Shown in pieces: positions 1-7,875 of a DNA stretch of 17,233 nucleotides. Where the stretch lies: the NCBI GenBank assembly GCA_018882625.1, contig VERO01000016.1, positions 1 through 17,233 of the forward strand, in the 5' to 3' direction. Source of the DNA: Phycisphaerales bacterium (lineage in GTDB: Bacteria > Planctomycetota > Phycisphaerae > Phycisphaerales > SM1A02). Below the pieces are notes generated by a model, which saw only the letters and a list, made by a program, of their open reading frames with translations, did no database searches and had not been told where the DNA came from. Numbering within the stretch: the first letter of the stretch is position 1; each line of letters opens with the position of its first letter. The position numbers and the translations under genes were made by a program.

Positions 1-32
1 CAATCGATGCGCTCGCTGCCCAGCTGCCGTGA
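1..32 (+). CDS. Possible C-terminal end of an upstream gene (partial)
   Basis: The first bases read in frame as IDALAAQLP followed by TGA at 30-32. This is a plausible protein tail, but nine codons cannot identify a family. The next gene starts 67 nt further on, so this would be the last gene before chaA on the same strand. It could equally be chance. Confidence 0.25.
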   Translation, partial: IDALAAQLP

Positions 33-99
33 AGGGCCCGGGCGTCAACGCACGGCATGGCGTCGGTGTGCCGTGTAGCGTTCTCGCAGAGGCCCGCCC

Positions 100-1209
100 G
101 TGCAACACCGCATCCCGACCCTGTCATGGAAGGACGCGTTCATCGCGCTCGGCATCGTGACGGCGGTGGTCTCCCATCGCACGGATCACATCGAGGGCGC
201 CACGGAGATGTCAGGGGCGTGGGGCGTGTTCCAGCTCGTGTGGCTGTTCGTGGTCACCCTCGGATGCGCGTTCAGGGCGCTTGAGCGGGCCGACGCCATC
301 GCGATGCGTCTCGGCGAGCCCTTCGGCACCATCGTCCTCACATTCTCCGCGATCGCCATCGAGCTCTCGATGATCACTGCACTGATGCTCACGGTGGCGC
401 CCACGCCGACCGCCGGCCGCGACACCATGTTCGCCGTGCTCATGATCCTGCTCGGCGCGTTCACGGGGATCGCCCTCATCGTGGGCGGCCTTCGCTCGAA
501 ACGGCTCCTCAATCCGGACAGCTCCGCCACGTACATCGCCCTCATTGCGGCGCTTGGCGCCATCGGCCTGATCCTGCCGCGCTTCACGCAAAGCCGTAAT
601 GACGGCTACATGGCTCCCATGACCGAGATCTTCGTGGCCTTCGCATGCCTTCTCGTCTACATCGCCTTCGTGTGGCGACAGACCACGATCGACCGCAGCG
701 ACTTCTCCTTTGACGATGGAGGCTCGGACCACCGCACTGCGGCACGCCTTCCTGGCCGGCAGATGGCGGTGCACGTGCTCGGGCTCGTGGCCACGCTGCT
801 CACCATCACGTTTCTTGCGGAGGGGCTCGGGCAGGGCGTGCAGTACGGCATCCAGGTGCTCAACCTGCCGATTGCGCTCACGGGCGTGGTCGTCGCGGCG
901 CTGATCCTGCTTCCAGAGGGGCTTGCGGGACTCGCTGCCGCCCGACACGGGCACATGCAACGATCCGTCAATGTGCTGCTTGGATCGGCGCTCTCCACGA
1001 TCGGGCTGACCATCCCCGCAGTGCTCCTGCTGGCCCTGTTCACAGACACTCAAGTGGAGCTCGGGCTTGAGGCCCCGGAGATCGTGCTGCTCTGCGCCAC
1101 GCTCTTCATCACTGCCGTGAACTTCTCGCGCGGGCGCGTCGGGTTCTCGCAGGGCCTCGTGCACATCGTGCTGTTCCTTGCGTGGATCGCGCTGATCTTC
1201 GACCAGTAG
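100..1209 (+). CDS. chaA: ChaA-type Ca2+(Na+)/H+ antiporter, CaCA family
   Basis: A 369-residue polytopic inner-membrane protein, close to the ~366 residues usual for ChaA. It shows the two inverted CaCA repeat motifs. The first, GEPFGTIVLTFSAIAIE, is at residues 72-88 and has acidic residues E73 and E88. The second runs from LPEG at 271-274 to GSALSTIGLTIPAVL at 295-309. About eleven hydrophobic segments are visible, with a charged cytoplasmic loop (DRSDFSFDDGGSDHR) near 198-212 splitting the halves, as in the family. Family members exchange cytoplasmic Ca2+, Na+ or K+ for protons. The start is GTG at 100, preceded by an AGAGG-like site near 87-92; the ATG at 57 is in another frame. The stop lies 7 nt before the DUF418 gene, so the two are probably co-transcribed. 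Family assignment is firm; ion preference is not visible. Confidence 0.85.
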   Translation: MQHRIPTLSWKDAFIALGIVTAVVSHRTDHIEGATEMSGAWGVFQLVWLFVVTLGCAFRALERADAIAMRLGEPFGTIVLTFSAIAIELSMITALMLTVAPTPTAGRDTMFAVLMILLGAFTGIALIVGGLRSKRLLNPDSSATYIALIAALGAIGLILPRFTQSRNDGYMAPMTEIFVAFACLLVYIAFVWRQTTIDRSDFSFDDGGSDHRTAARLPGRQMAVHVLGLVATLLTITFLAEGLGQGVQYGIQVLNLPIALTGVVVAALILLPEGLAGLAAARHGHMQRSVNVLLGSALSTIGLTIPAVLLLALFTDTQVELGLEAPEIVLLCATLFITAVNFSRGRVGFSQGLVHIVLFLAWIALIFDQ

Positions 1210-1216
1210 GCACACC

Positions 1217-2416
1217 ATGCGCGTTGCATCGCTCGACCTCCTGCGTGGCGTGGCGATCCTTGGGATCCTGCCGGTGAACATCGCGGCATTCGGGCTGGCG
1301 TCGGTCGCGTACCAGAACCCGCTTGCGATAGGGCCAATCGGCGCCGCAGACATGTGGGCGTGGCGCATCATGCACCTGCTGTTCGACCAGCGGTTCATGA
1401 CCATCTTCTGCGTCATGTTCGGGGCAGGCATTGCGCTGCTGGCCGAGCGTCCCACGAGGGCTGGCACGTCACCGTCGGGTCGCCACTACCGGCGCATGGC
1501 CTGGCTGCTGGCGCTCGGCATGTTGCACGCGTACGGGGTCTGGTTCGGCGACATCCTCGCCAACTACGCGGTGTGTGCGATGCTGATCTGGCCGCTGCGG
1601 CGGCTGGCCAGCGGATGGCTCTGCGCCATTGCGGGCGCGCTGATCATGGTGCCTCCGCTGATCATGGTGGGGCTGGCGCTGCTGATGGGATTCGCGCCCC
1701 CGGAGGTGGCGTCGAAGATGATGATGTCATGGCAGCCGCCGCCGGAACTCGTGGCCGAGGAGATTGCGGCGATGCGCGGCAGCTGGCTCGAGCAAATGCC
1801 GGTCCGCGCGGCGAACGCTGCACTCATGCAGTTCGGCATCTTCTTCATGTGGGCGCTCTGGCGCACCACTGCACTGATGATGCTGGGGATCGTGCTCTAC
1901 CGCAGCGGATTCCTCTCTGCCGCATGGCGCCCGCGCACGTATGCGCTTCTGGCGATCGTGGCGAGCGCGATCGGGCTGGCGCTGACGGGCACAGGAATCG
2001 TTGCGGCCGAGCGGGCAGAGTTCACTGGCATCGCCATGGTCACCACATGGATGAACTGGAACTACTTCGGCAGCCTGTTCGGTGCGCTCGGCTGGGGCAG
2101 TGCGATCATGCTGCTGGCTCAGGCGGGAAGACCCCTGCGGGCGCTGTACGCCCTTGAGGCTGTGGGACGCACCAGCCTGAGCAACTACCTGCTGCAGTCA
2201 CTGATCTGCACGCTCATCTTCAACGGGCACGGGCTCGGATGGTTCGGCCACATGACCCGCGTGCAGCTGTGGGGCGTGGTGATTGCGGTGTGGGCAACGC
2301 AGATCGGTCTCACGCTGCTCTGGCTGCGCGTCGCGAGCGTCGGACCCGTCGAGTGGGCGTGGCGGAGCCTCGCGGCGTGGCGCATGGTCCCGCTCTGGCG
2401 CGGCGCGCCCGCGTGA
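1217..2416 (+). CDS. DUF418 family membrane protein (YeiB-like)
   Basis: A 399-residue integral membrane protein. It begins with the family hallmark LDLLRGVAILGILPVNI (residues 5-21) and contains a MHLLFDQRFMTIFCVMFGAG segment near 53-72. The C-terminal DUF418 domain (about 230-390) has AVGRTSLSNYLLQSL and ends in the usual GPVEWAWRSLAAWR. Around nine transmembrane segments are apparent. YeiB-like proteins are proposed to be membrane transport or acyl-transfer related proteins, but no substrate is established, so none is given here. The ATG start is 7 nt after the chaA stop, suggesting a two-gene transcript. The gene converges with the oligopeptidase gene, leaving 78 nt between the stops, in which I see no convincing terminator. 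Confidence 0.85.
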   Translation: MRVASLDLLRGVAILGILPVNIAAFGLASVAYQNPLAIGPIGAADMWAWRIMHLLFDQRFMTIFCVMFGAGIALLAERPTRAGTSPSGRHYRRMAWLLALGMLHAYGVWFGDILANYAVCAMLIWPLRRLASGWLCAIAGALIMVPPLIMVGLALLMGFAPPEVASKMMMSWQPPPELVAEEIAAMRGSWLEQMPVRAANAALMQFGIFFMWALWRTTALMMLGIVLYRSGFLSAAWRPRTYALLAIVASAIGLALTGTGIVAAERAEFTGIAMVTTWMNWNYFGSLFGALGWGSAIMLLAQAGRPLRALYALEAVGRTSLSNYLLQSLICTLIFNGHGLGWFGHMTRVQLWGVVIAVWATQIGLTLLWLRVASVGPVEWAWRSLAAWRMVPLWRGAPA

Positions 2417-2494
2417 GCTCATCCGTCCGGCGCCTCGGTGCGGAGCGGTCGCGCACGGGGACAGCGCGCCCACTCGACCCGATCCTGCCTCGCG

Positions 2495-4678
2495 TCACTG
2501 CCCCGCGAGGTCAACGATGAACGCCTGCTCCCGGGCGACCTGCCGCAGGCGCTCGAATCGCCCGCTCTTGCCGCCATGGCCCGCATCGAGGTTGATGTCG
2601 AGGATCAGGGGATTCCGGTCGGTGCGCAAGCGCCGCATGCGGGCCACGTACTTGGCTGGCTCGAAGTAGCCCACCTGCGAATCCCACAGTCCGGTGGTGA
2701 CCATCATCGCCGGGTAGGCCTTCGCCGAGATGTTGTCGTAGGGCGAGTACGAGAGGATGTACTCGTACGCCTCGTGCGACTCGATCGGGTTGCCCCACTG
2801 GCTCCACTCGTTTGTCGTGAGCGGGATCGAGGGATCGAGCATGGTCGTCAGCGCATCGACGAATGGCACGCCGAGCACCATGCCGCGGAAGCGGTCGCCG
2901 CCCATGTTCGCGACTGCGCCCATCAGAAGACCCCCTGCCGACCCGCCCGAAGCGAAGCGGCGCGCCGGATCGCACCAGCCGTCGGCCGCCAGGGCGTCGG
3001 CGACATCGATGAAGTCGTTGAAGGTGTTCATCTTGCGCAGCTTCCGGCCATCCTCGTACCAGTCCTGGCCAAGGTCCGCGCCTCCGCGCACGTGCGCAGT
3101 CGCGAGCGCAAATCCGCGGTCCATCAGCGACACGCCTGCAAGGTCGAATGATGCGTTGGACGGGTAGCCGTACGCGCCATACGCCTCGATCAGCATCGGA
3201 TGCCGGCCGTCGCGCGCCCACGCATCCTTCCTCCAGGCGATCGAGACGGGGATCCTCTTGCCGTCCCTGCTGGGCACCCACACGCGCGCAGAGTCGTACT
3301 TGCTTGCGTCGTAGCCGATGACGGGCTGGACCTTGCGCACAACCTGGGCGCCATCGGAGAGGCTGACGTCGATCGTGGTCCACGGGCGGACCATCGTCGT
3401 GAGGCCCACGCGCACCGAGGTGTTCGCCGGATCCCGGTTGTCGCCGAGAGTCATCGCGTAGGCGGCTTCCTCGACCGGGATCACGCGTCCCGCCCCGCCG
3501 CCCCACGGCACGATGCGCACCTGCGCATTCGCGTCTGCGCGTTCTGCCACCGCGATGCCGCCGTCGAGCAGCGCAAGACCATCAATCGACGCGTCCGCGC
3601 GGTGCGGCACAAGCTCCGTCCAGGCGAGGCGGTTCGCGATCGCGCTATCGGTGGCCGTCATGAGCCTGAAGTTGCGCGCGTCGCGGTTGGTGCGGATCAC
3701 CCACGTCCCCTTGAGGTGATCGGCATAGCTGCGGACGTCGGCCTCGCGCGGGATGATCACCTGCGGTGCGGCATCCGGCCGGTCGAGCGGGACGGCACGC
3801 AGCTCGGTCGTGTCATGACCCTCGATCTCGATGCAAAGCCACTCTCGGCTCGCGGAGGGGCTGATGGCGGTGAAGAGGGTGTTGTCGGGCTCGTTGTAGA
3901 CGGTGGTGTCCGCGGATGGCGGCGTGCCGAGCACGTGCCTGCACACCGGCCCGCTCTGCAGCAGCACCGGATCCTGCCGCATGTAGAAGAGGCTCTTGCC
4001 GTCGCTTGCCCACACGATGGGCTCGAGCGTGCCTTCGATGCGATCTGCCAGGACTGCGCCGGTGCGCAGGTCCTTCACGAGCAGCTCGTGACCGCGCCGC
4101 CCCTGCGTGTCCTGCGTCCACGCCAGCATGGTGCCGTCAGGACTGGCCACTGCAGCGCTGACGCGGAAGAAGTCGTGACCCTTCGCCAGCGCACTGGCGT
4201 CGAGGATCACCTCCTCGGGCGCATTCGCATCAGGCCCTGCGACGCCCCCGCGCCTGCGCATCCATGTGGCGTACTCGGCGCCGGGCGCAAAGGACTGCCA
4301 ATGCCACCAGCCCCGGTCGAACACCGGCGCCGTCGAGTCATCCTCCTTGATGCGACCCCGAATCTCCGACAGCAGCTGCGTCTCGAGACCCTTGAGCCTG
4401 CCCATCACAGCGTCCGTGTACGCCTGCTCCGCGCGCAGGTAGGCCATCACATGGTCGCCCTTGCGGGTGGGATGGTCGTCGCGGATCCAGTAGTACTCGT
4501 CGATGCGGTCGCCGTGCGGGCTGCGTACGGTGAAGGGTTCCTGCATCGCGACTGGTGGTGTCGGGGCACAGCCGAACGAGAGCATCAACGCCGCGACGGA
4601 CGCTGCAGGCACGAGTCTCCTGAGGATCGAGATGAGGCTTGCGCAGGATGGGGTTGCCATCCCGGCAGCGTAGGTCAC
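2495..4678 (-). CDS. ptrB: Oligopeptidase B-like prolyl oligopeptidase (S9A), exported
   Basis: A 727-residue serine peptidase with an N-terminal beta-propeller (about 45-440) and a C-terminal alpha/beta-hydrolase domain (about 450-727). The catalytic triad is readable: Ser580 in GGSAGG, Asp666 in GLWDSQV and His701 in DAGHGGKSGR. The wording GHGGKSGR and DSQVGYFEPAK is typical of oligopeptidase B, which cleaves short peptides after basic residues. Unlike the usual cytosolic enzyme it starts with a hydrophobic stretch (SVAALMLSFGC) resembling a lipoprotein signal, although the lipobox is imperfect. The start is either GTG at 4678, overlapping the upstream TGA as GTGA, or ATG at 4660, which gives a tidier signal peptide. 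It is the last gene of a four-gene operon. Confidence 0.88.
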   Translation of the reverse strand: MTYAAGMATPSCASLISILRRLVPAASVAALMLSFGCAPTPPVAMQEPFTVRSPHGDRIDEYYWIRDDHPTRKGDHVMAYLRAEQAYTDAVMGRLKGLETQLLSEIRGRIKEDDSTAPVFDRGWWHWQSFAPGAEYATWMRRRGGVAGPDANAPEEVILDASALAKGHDFFRVSAAVASPDGTMLAWTQDTQGRRGHELLVKDLRTGAVLADRIEGTLEPIVWASDGKSLFYMRQDPVLLQSGPVCRHVLGTPPSADTTVYNEPDNTLFTAISPSASREWLCIEIEGHDTTELRAVPLDRPDAAPQVIIPREADVRSYADHLKGTWVIRTNRDARNFRLMTATDSAIANRLAWTELVPHRADASIDGLALLDGGIAVAERADANAQVRIVPWGGGAGRVIPVEEAAYAMTLGDNRDPANTSVRVGLTTMVRPWTTIDVSLSDGAQVVRKVQPVIGYDASKYDSARVWVPSRDGKRIPVSIAWRKDAWARDGRHPMLIEAYGAYGYPSNASFDLAGVSLMDRGFALATAHVRGGADLGQDWYEDGRKLRKMNTFNDFIDVADALAADGWCDPARRFASGGSAGGLLMGAVANMGGDRFRGMVLGVPFVDALTTMLDPSIPLTTNEWSQWGNPIESHEAYEYILSYSPYDNISAKAYPAMMVTTGLWDSQVGYFEPAKYVARMRRLRTDRNPLILDINLDAGHGGKSGRFERLRQVAREQAFIVDLAGQ

Positions 4679-5238
4679 CGCTCGTCGATGTATGGCGTCT
4701 CGCGGTCCATGATCGCGAAGCCCTCCTTGACAAAGTCGCTGACCCCCGCCGCATGGGAGCGCATGAGCCGCACGGTCTCCGGATCGTCGGAGGTCTCCAC
4801 GATCTTGACCCCCTTCTCCGTCAGCACCACATCGAGGCGGATGAGATGGTGGCGCTTGAAGAGCTCACGGAACACGGGATCCCATCCCCGAACGGGGTAT
4901 CCGCCGCGGATGCGGTCCTTCATCGCCAGCACGTGATCCTTGATGAGCGCCGCGATGCGCGGGTCATCGGACTCCGTCTCGGCCTCGAGGCCCCGGTCGA
5001 TGTGACGCACAGTGCGCCTGATCCTGGTGTGGTCGCGCAGCAGCGCCTTCCACACCTGCATGTCGTACTCGGTGGTGCCGGGCTCTGCGTCGGATACGCC
5101 TCCAAGCGCAGGTCCCTTGGGAAGCTCGCCGGTCACGGAACCCGATCGGTCCGGCGTCGACGAGGGCTGGTTCGGCGTCGAGCACCCGGCAGTGGCGACG
5201 GCGAGGGCACTCGAGAGCGCAACAGCGATCCGGTTCAT
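4675..5238 (-). CDS. Putative lipoprotein with a 60-residue tandem duplication and conserved histidines
   Basis: A 187-residue protein starting at ATG 5238 (MNRIAVALSSALAVATAGC), a lipoprotein-type signal with probable Cys19; the frame is open further upstream, but that part looks non-coding. After a Pro/Ser-rich linker the body is two aligned copies with an ungapped period of 60: residues 66-113 and 126-173. Shared positions include His70/His130, Gly83/Gly143, SDDP at 90-93 and 150-153, His102/His162 and Gly113/Gly173. I recognise this as resembling conserved hypothetical proteins but have no functional name. The paired histidines suggest metal or heme binding, which is inference only. It lies 10 nt after the serine hydrolase gene and its TGA overlaps the possible GTG start of the oligopeptidase gene. 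Confidence 0.75.
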   Translation of the reverse strand: MNRIAVALSSALAVATAGCSTPNQPSSTPDRSGSVTGELPKGPALGGVSDAEPGTTEYDMQVWKALLRDHTRIRRTVRHIDRGLEAETESDDPRIAALIKDHVLAMKDRIRGGYPVRGWDPVFRELFKRHHLIRLDVVLTEKGVKIVETSDDPETVRLMRSHAAGVSDFVKEGFAIMDRETPYIDER

Positions 5239-5248
5239 GCCAGTCAGG

Positions 5249-6586
5249 CTACCGGGTCGACCCCAGCACATAGATGGCGCGTTGGATGAGCGCGGCGAAC
5301 GCACCCTCATCGAGCGTGCGGCTTGGGTCGTTCCATGTCGCGGCAAGCGCAAACCACTCACCACGCGAGGACTTCAGCAGGTACGTGAGGTTGATGGCCC
5401 CCGGCTCGGAGCCGCCCTTGAACCCGACCCACGGGAACTGCTTTGGGGAGATCGCCAGCCCACGGTTGATCGCAAGCGCCTCCCGGAGCTGCATGAGGGG
5501 CGATGCCGCATCGCCTTCCGTCTGCACCCGGATCCAGTCCATCGTGCGCGCGAGGTCCGATGCGCTCGCAAACCACTCGATCGAGTCGATCATCGTGGGC
5601 TGCGCCAGCGCGTTCGCGTTCAGCGCGTCTGTGCCAACCGGTCCCGAGAGCGCGCTCCGCTCCAGGTACGCCCTGCGCCCGCCCACATCAAGCGCCGCGT
5701 ACTCGCGTGCCCGCGAGCCATCGCCGACGAACTTGAGCAGGAACATCTCCGCGGTCGTCAGGAACGGCTGGGTGCGCGCAGGATCCGCCACTCCCATCGT
5801 GGACATCGCGGCCTCGACCCGCTCCCGGCCGATCGTGGCGATCAGGAGGTCCGTTGCGGTGTTGTCGCTCACCGAGATCATCAGGTTGGCCGCCGTGGCG
5901 ATCGTGACAGGCGTTCCATCGGGCCACTCCTGCATCTGTCCCGACGGCAGCGACTTGAACTGCGGTCGCAGCGGCACGATGTCCGTGAGCGCACGCTGGC
6001 CCCCCTTCACCTGCCCGACGAGGGCACCGAGCACGTGCAGCTTGAACGCGGATCCGATCGCCATGGACCTGTCGGGATCAAGAGAGGCGATCGCCTTCGG
6101 CGGGCCATCGCCAAGCTGCCAGACCCCGAACGAAACCTGCCCGCCGAGCGCACGCAGCGCGTCCACTGCCTCGTCGAGGCTCTTGAGCATGGGCGCAGGA
6201 AGGCCAAACAGCAGGCCCACGACCTCATGTGGAGCCTTGTCGGACAGCGCCAAGGTCATCGACACCACCATGCCCTTCGACGTGATGAGGTCGAACGTGC
6301 CCGAATGCTCGCCCTGAGCCGATGTCGGCTGCACCTCGACCACAGCCCCGCACTGCGCGAAGTACTGCTGACCGATCGCGCGCAGCTGCGCGGGCTTCAC
6401 CTGCGCCGTGAAGGATGTGGCCAGCAGGTCATCGGGCCACACAGGCGACTCCGCGATGACCTCGGCCACCTCGCGTGCACGGCGCTCGAGAGTTCCTGCC
6501 GTGGCCGCATGCGCAGCATCGCGCGCGAACGCCATCGCGCCGATCAGGGCGGCAACCGCGAGGCTGATGGCCCGAGCTGCGCGCAT
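5249..6586 (-). CDS. Class A beta-lactamase-like serine hydrolase, ORF12 type
   Basis: A 445-residue exported protein. Start ATG 6586 is preferred because it overlaps the upstream TGA as TGATG and gives a clear signal peptide (about residues 1-27, ending AAHA). Residues ~55-130 look like the NTF2/cystatin-like N-terminal domain found in ORF12 of clavulanate clusters (FTAQVKPAQLRAIG, then VVGLLFGLPAP). The rest is a serine beta-lactamase/DD-peptidase fold: Ser179-x-x-Lys182 in GSAFKLHVLG, Ser240-Asp-Asn in ISVSDNTATDLL, and Lys390-Gly-Gly in GFKGGSEPG, which replaces the usual KTG. Likely roles are peptidoglycan-related peptidase, esterase or beta-lactam hydrolase; I cannot choose between them. 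There is no evidence for clavulanate synthesis here. Confidence 0.82.
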   Translation of the reverse strand: MRAARAISLAVAALIGAMAFARDAAHAATAGTLERRAREVAEVIAESPVWPDDLLATSFTAQVKPAQLRAIGQQYFAQCGAVVEVQPTSAQGEHSGTFDLITSKGMVVSMTLALSDKAPHEVVGLLFGLPAPMLKSLDEAVDALRALGGQVSFGVWQLGDGPPKAIASLDPDRSMAIGSAFKLHVLGALVGQVKGGQRALTDIVPLRPQFKSLPSGQMQEWPDGTPVTIATAANLMISVSDNTATDLLIATIGRERVEAAMSTMGVADPARTQPFLTTAEMFLLKFVGDGSRAREYAALDVGGRRAYLERSALSGPVGTDALNANALAQPTMIDSIEWFASASDLARTMDWIRVQTEGDAASPLMQLREALAINRGLAISPKQFPWVGFKGGSEPGAINLTYLLKSSRGEWFALAATWNDPSRTLDEGAFAALIQRAIYVLGSTR

Positions 6587-7536
6587 CACTTGGGCCGGTT
6601 CGTGTTCGCGAGCGCAATCACCGTGGCGCCATCGCCAGTGCCGCGGAAGACCGCAAGGAAGGGCGCGGGATCGGCTGGGAGGGTTGACCATCCGACCTTC
6701 TGGCCCATCGTGAGGCTGCACGTGACGATGGTCAGGTCACCGCATCGCGTGGCCCGGGTGCCGTCCATCGTGGGCGCATCGGTGGTCGCGTGCGATGCAC
6801 CCTTGACGATGTCGGCGCCTGTCTTCTGGCCCTTGAAGTTGATCACCTGCATGCCATCGGCCACCATCGCCTCAAAGGTTGGCATGTCCTTGGCGTGCTG
6901 GGCGGACAGGAACCGCTTGAGCATCGACTCGCCTTCAGCGTTCAGCGCAGCATCACCTGCGAAGCCGGGCGCACCGGGAGCGGGCCGTGGCGACGGCATG
7001 TTGAATGTGGCCCATGCGACGAGCTTCCACGAGCCGTCGACGATGGTCCACACGCCAAGGCGCGGCTGCTCATCGCTCTGCGCAGCCTTCCCGGCGACTG
7101 TCTCGGTGACCGACATCAGGCATGTCACCACCAGCGCATCTCCCGCACGCGTGGCGACGATGCCGGAGAACTTCGCGTCCTTCGGCGCCATCGTCTTGAG
7201 CTGGGCCGCCTCGCCTGAGCGGTCGAATGCGCCCGCGAAGCTGATGCGCTGGAAGCATGGCGCCAGCGCACTCTCGATCGCAGCTGCATCGCCGCTACCT
7301 GCTGTCGTCATCCAATCCATGACGAGCTTCGCGGCCAGCGCATCAAGGCCCTTCTGGCCTTCGGGCCATGCGGCTGCGGGAGCCTTCGCCTCCACCTGGA
7401 CCTCCGGGGGCCTTGGGGAGGCAGTTGGCGCTGCCTGCGCAGCATCGCTTGGCGGGAGCGCGGTCGCGAGCGAGGAGTGCAGACCGAGCGCGGCTGCAGC
7501 CGCGACGGTCACGAGGAGGATTGGTGCCTTGTTCAC
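6586..7536 (-). CDS. Secreted protein with two NTF2/SnoaL-like domains
   Basis: About 316 residues from GTG 7536; no plausible in-frame ATG was found upstream, and the longer open frame up to 8223 has arginine- and serine-rich shadow composition. A hydrophobic N-terminus (ILLVTVAAAAALGL) is followed by an Ala/Pro-rich linker to about residue 60. Two similar domains follow (about 64-180 and 200-314). Each carries the strand motif ATRxGDxxxVTC (128-139 and 262-273), and the first ends with GSWKLVAWATFN, typical of DUF4440/SnoaL-like folds. Such domains bind small ligands or act as accessory or oligomerising modules; no catalytic residue can be assigned. It is the first gene of the operon and its TGA overlaps the ATG of the serine hydrolase gene by one base, so translation is probably coupled. 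Confidence 0.72.
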   Translation of the reverse strand: MNKAPILLVTVAAAAALGLHSSLATALPPSDAAQAAPTASPRPPEVQVEAKAPAAAWPEGQKGLDALAAKLVMDWMTTAGSGDAAAIESALAPCFQRISFAGAFDRSGEAAQLKTMAPKDAKFSGIVATRAGDALVVTCLMSVTETVAGKAAQSDEQPRLGVWTIVDGSWKLVAWATFNMPSPRPAPGAPGFAGDAALNAEGESMLKRFLSAQHAKDMPTFEAMVADGMQVINFKGQKTGADIVKGASHATTDAPTMDGTRATRCGDLTIVTCSLTMGQKVGWSTLPADPAPFLAVFRGTGDGATVIALANTNRPK

Positions 7537-7875
7537 GCGGGCGATGCTAGACGCTGCCCAGCAAGACCCGCTCGCGACGCGACACCAGAAACCCCGGCAT
7601 GACGCTCTCGCACGGTCCGGCAATCGCCCGGTGCCGCGGGTCAAGGGCCATCGCGTGCGGGGACGCTGCCATCCCGACGTGCGTTGTCGAGCGATCCCGG
7701 CAGCAGCCCAACCCACCAGATCGCGCTGGCATGAAGCCACACGCATGCCGTGCGCTCGGAAATGACTGAGTGCATGCCGACGCCCCGATCCCTCGCTGCC
7801 CACGCCGAGTGAGGTTTGTGTGTGCACCGACCCACGCCTGCAGCGTGGCGGCAGCGCGCTCCGATAGGTGTTCGC
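7537..7875. other. Intergenic region between divergent genes
   Basis: 339 bases between the GTG start of the NTF2-like gene (- strand) and the ATG of the orphan + strand gene. It must hold the promoter of the four-gene operon. I see no clear -35/-10 pair, tRNA or strong inverted repeat. Open frames running through it on both strands have Arg-, Ser- and His-rich translations typical of GC-rich shadow frames. Confidence 0.5.

Noticed and set aside
211..1467. A 418-codon open frame on the - strand
   Set aside because: It is antisense to chaA and the start of the DUF418 gene and rich in Glu, Arg and His without any pattern. It is a shadow.
3200..4936. A 578-codon open frame on the + strand
   Set aside because: It is antisense to the oligopeptidase B gene, whose catalytic triad and full length are clear. 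Composition is that of a shadow frame.
5249..6586. Part of a clavulanate-type beta-lactam biosynthetic cluster
   Set aside because: Only the ORF12-like architecture is present. No synthase, cyclase or regulator of such a pathway is nearby, and the partners are an NTF2-like protein, a lipoprotein and a peptidase.
5012..7765. A 917-codon open frame on the + strand
   Set aside because: It runs antisense through three well-supported - strand genes (lipoprotein, serine hydrolase, NTF2-like). Its translation is Arg/His/Asp-rich with no domain or signal, which is typical of a shadow frame in high-GC DNA.
7743..7777. Imperfect inverted repeat GCATGC...GCGCTC / GAGTGCATGC in the 7537-7875 gap
   Set aside because: It needs a 5-nt bulge and a wobble and has a 10-nt loop. 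It is too weak to call a regulatory hairpin.
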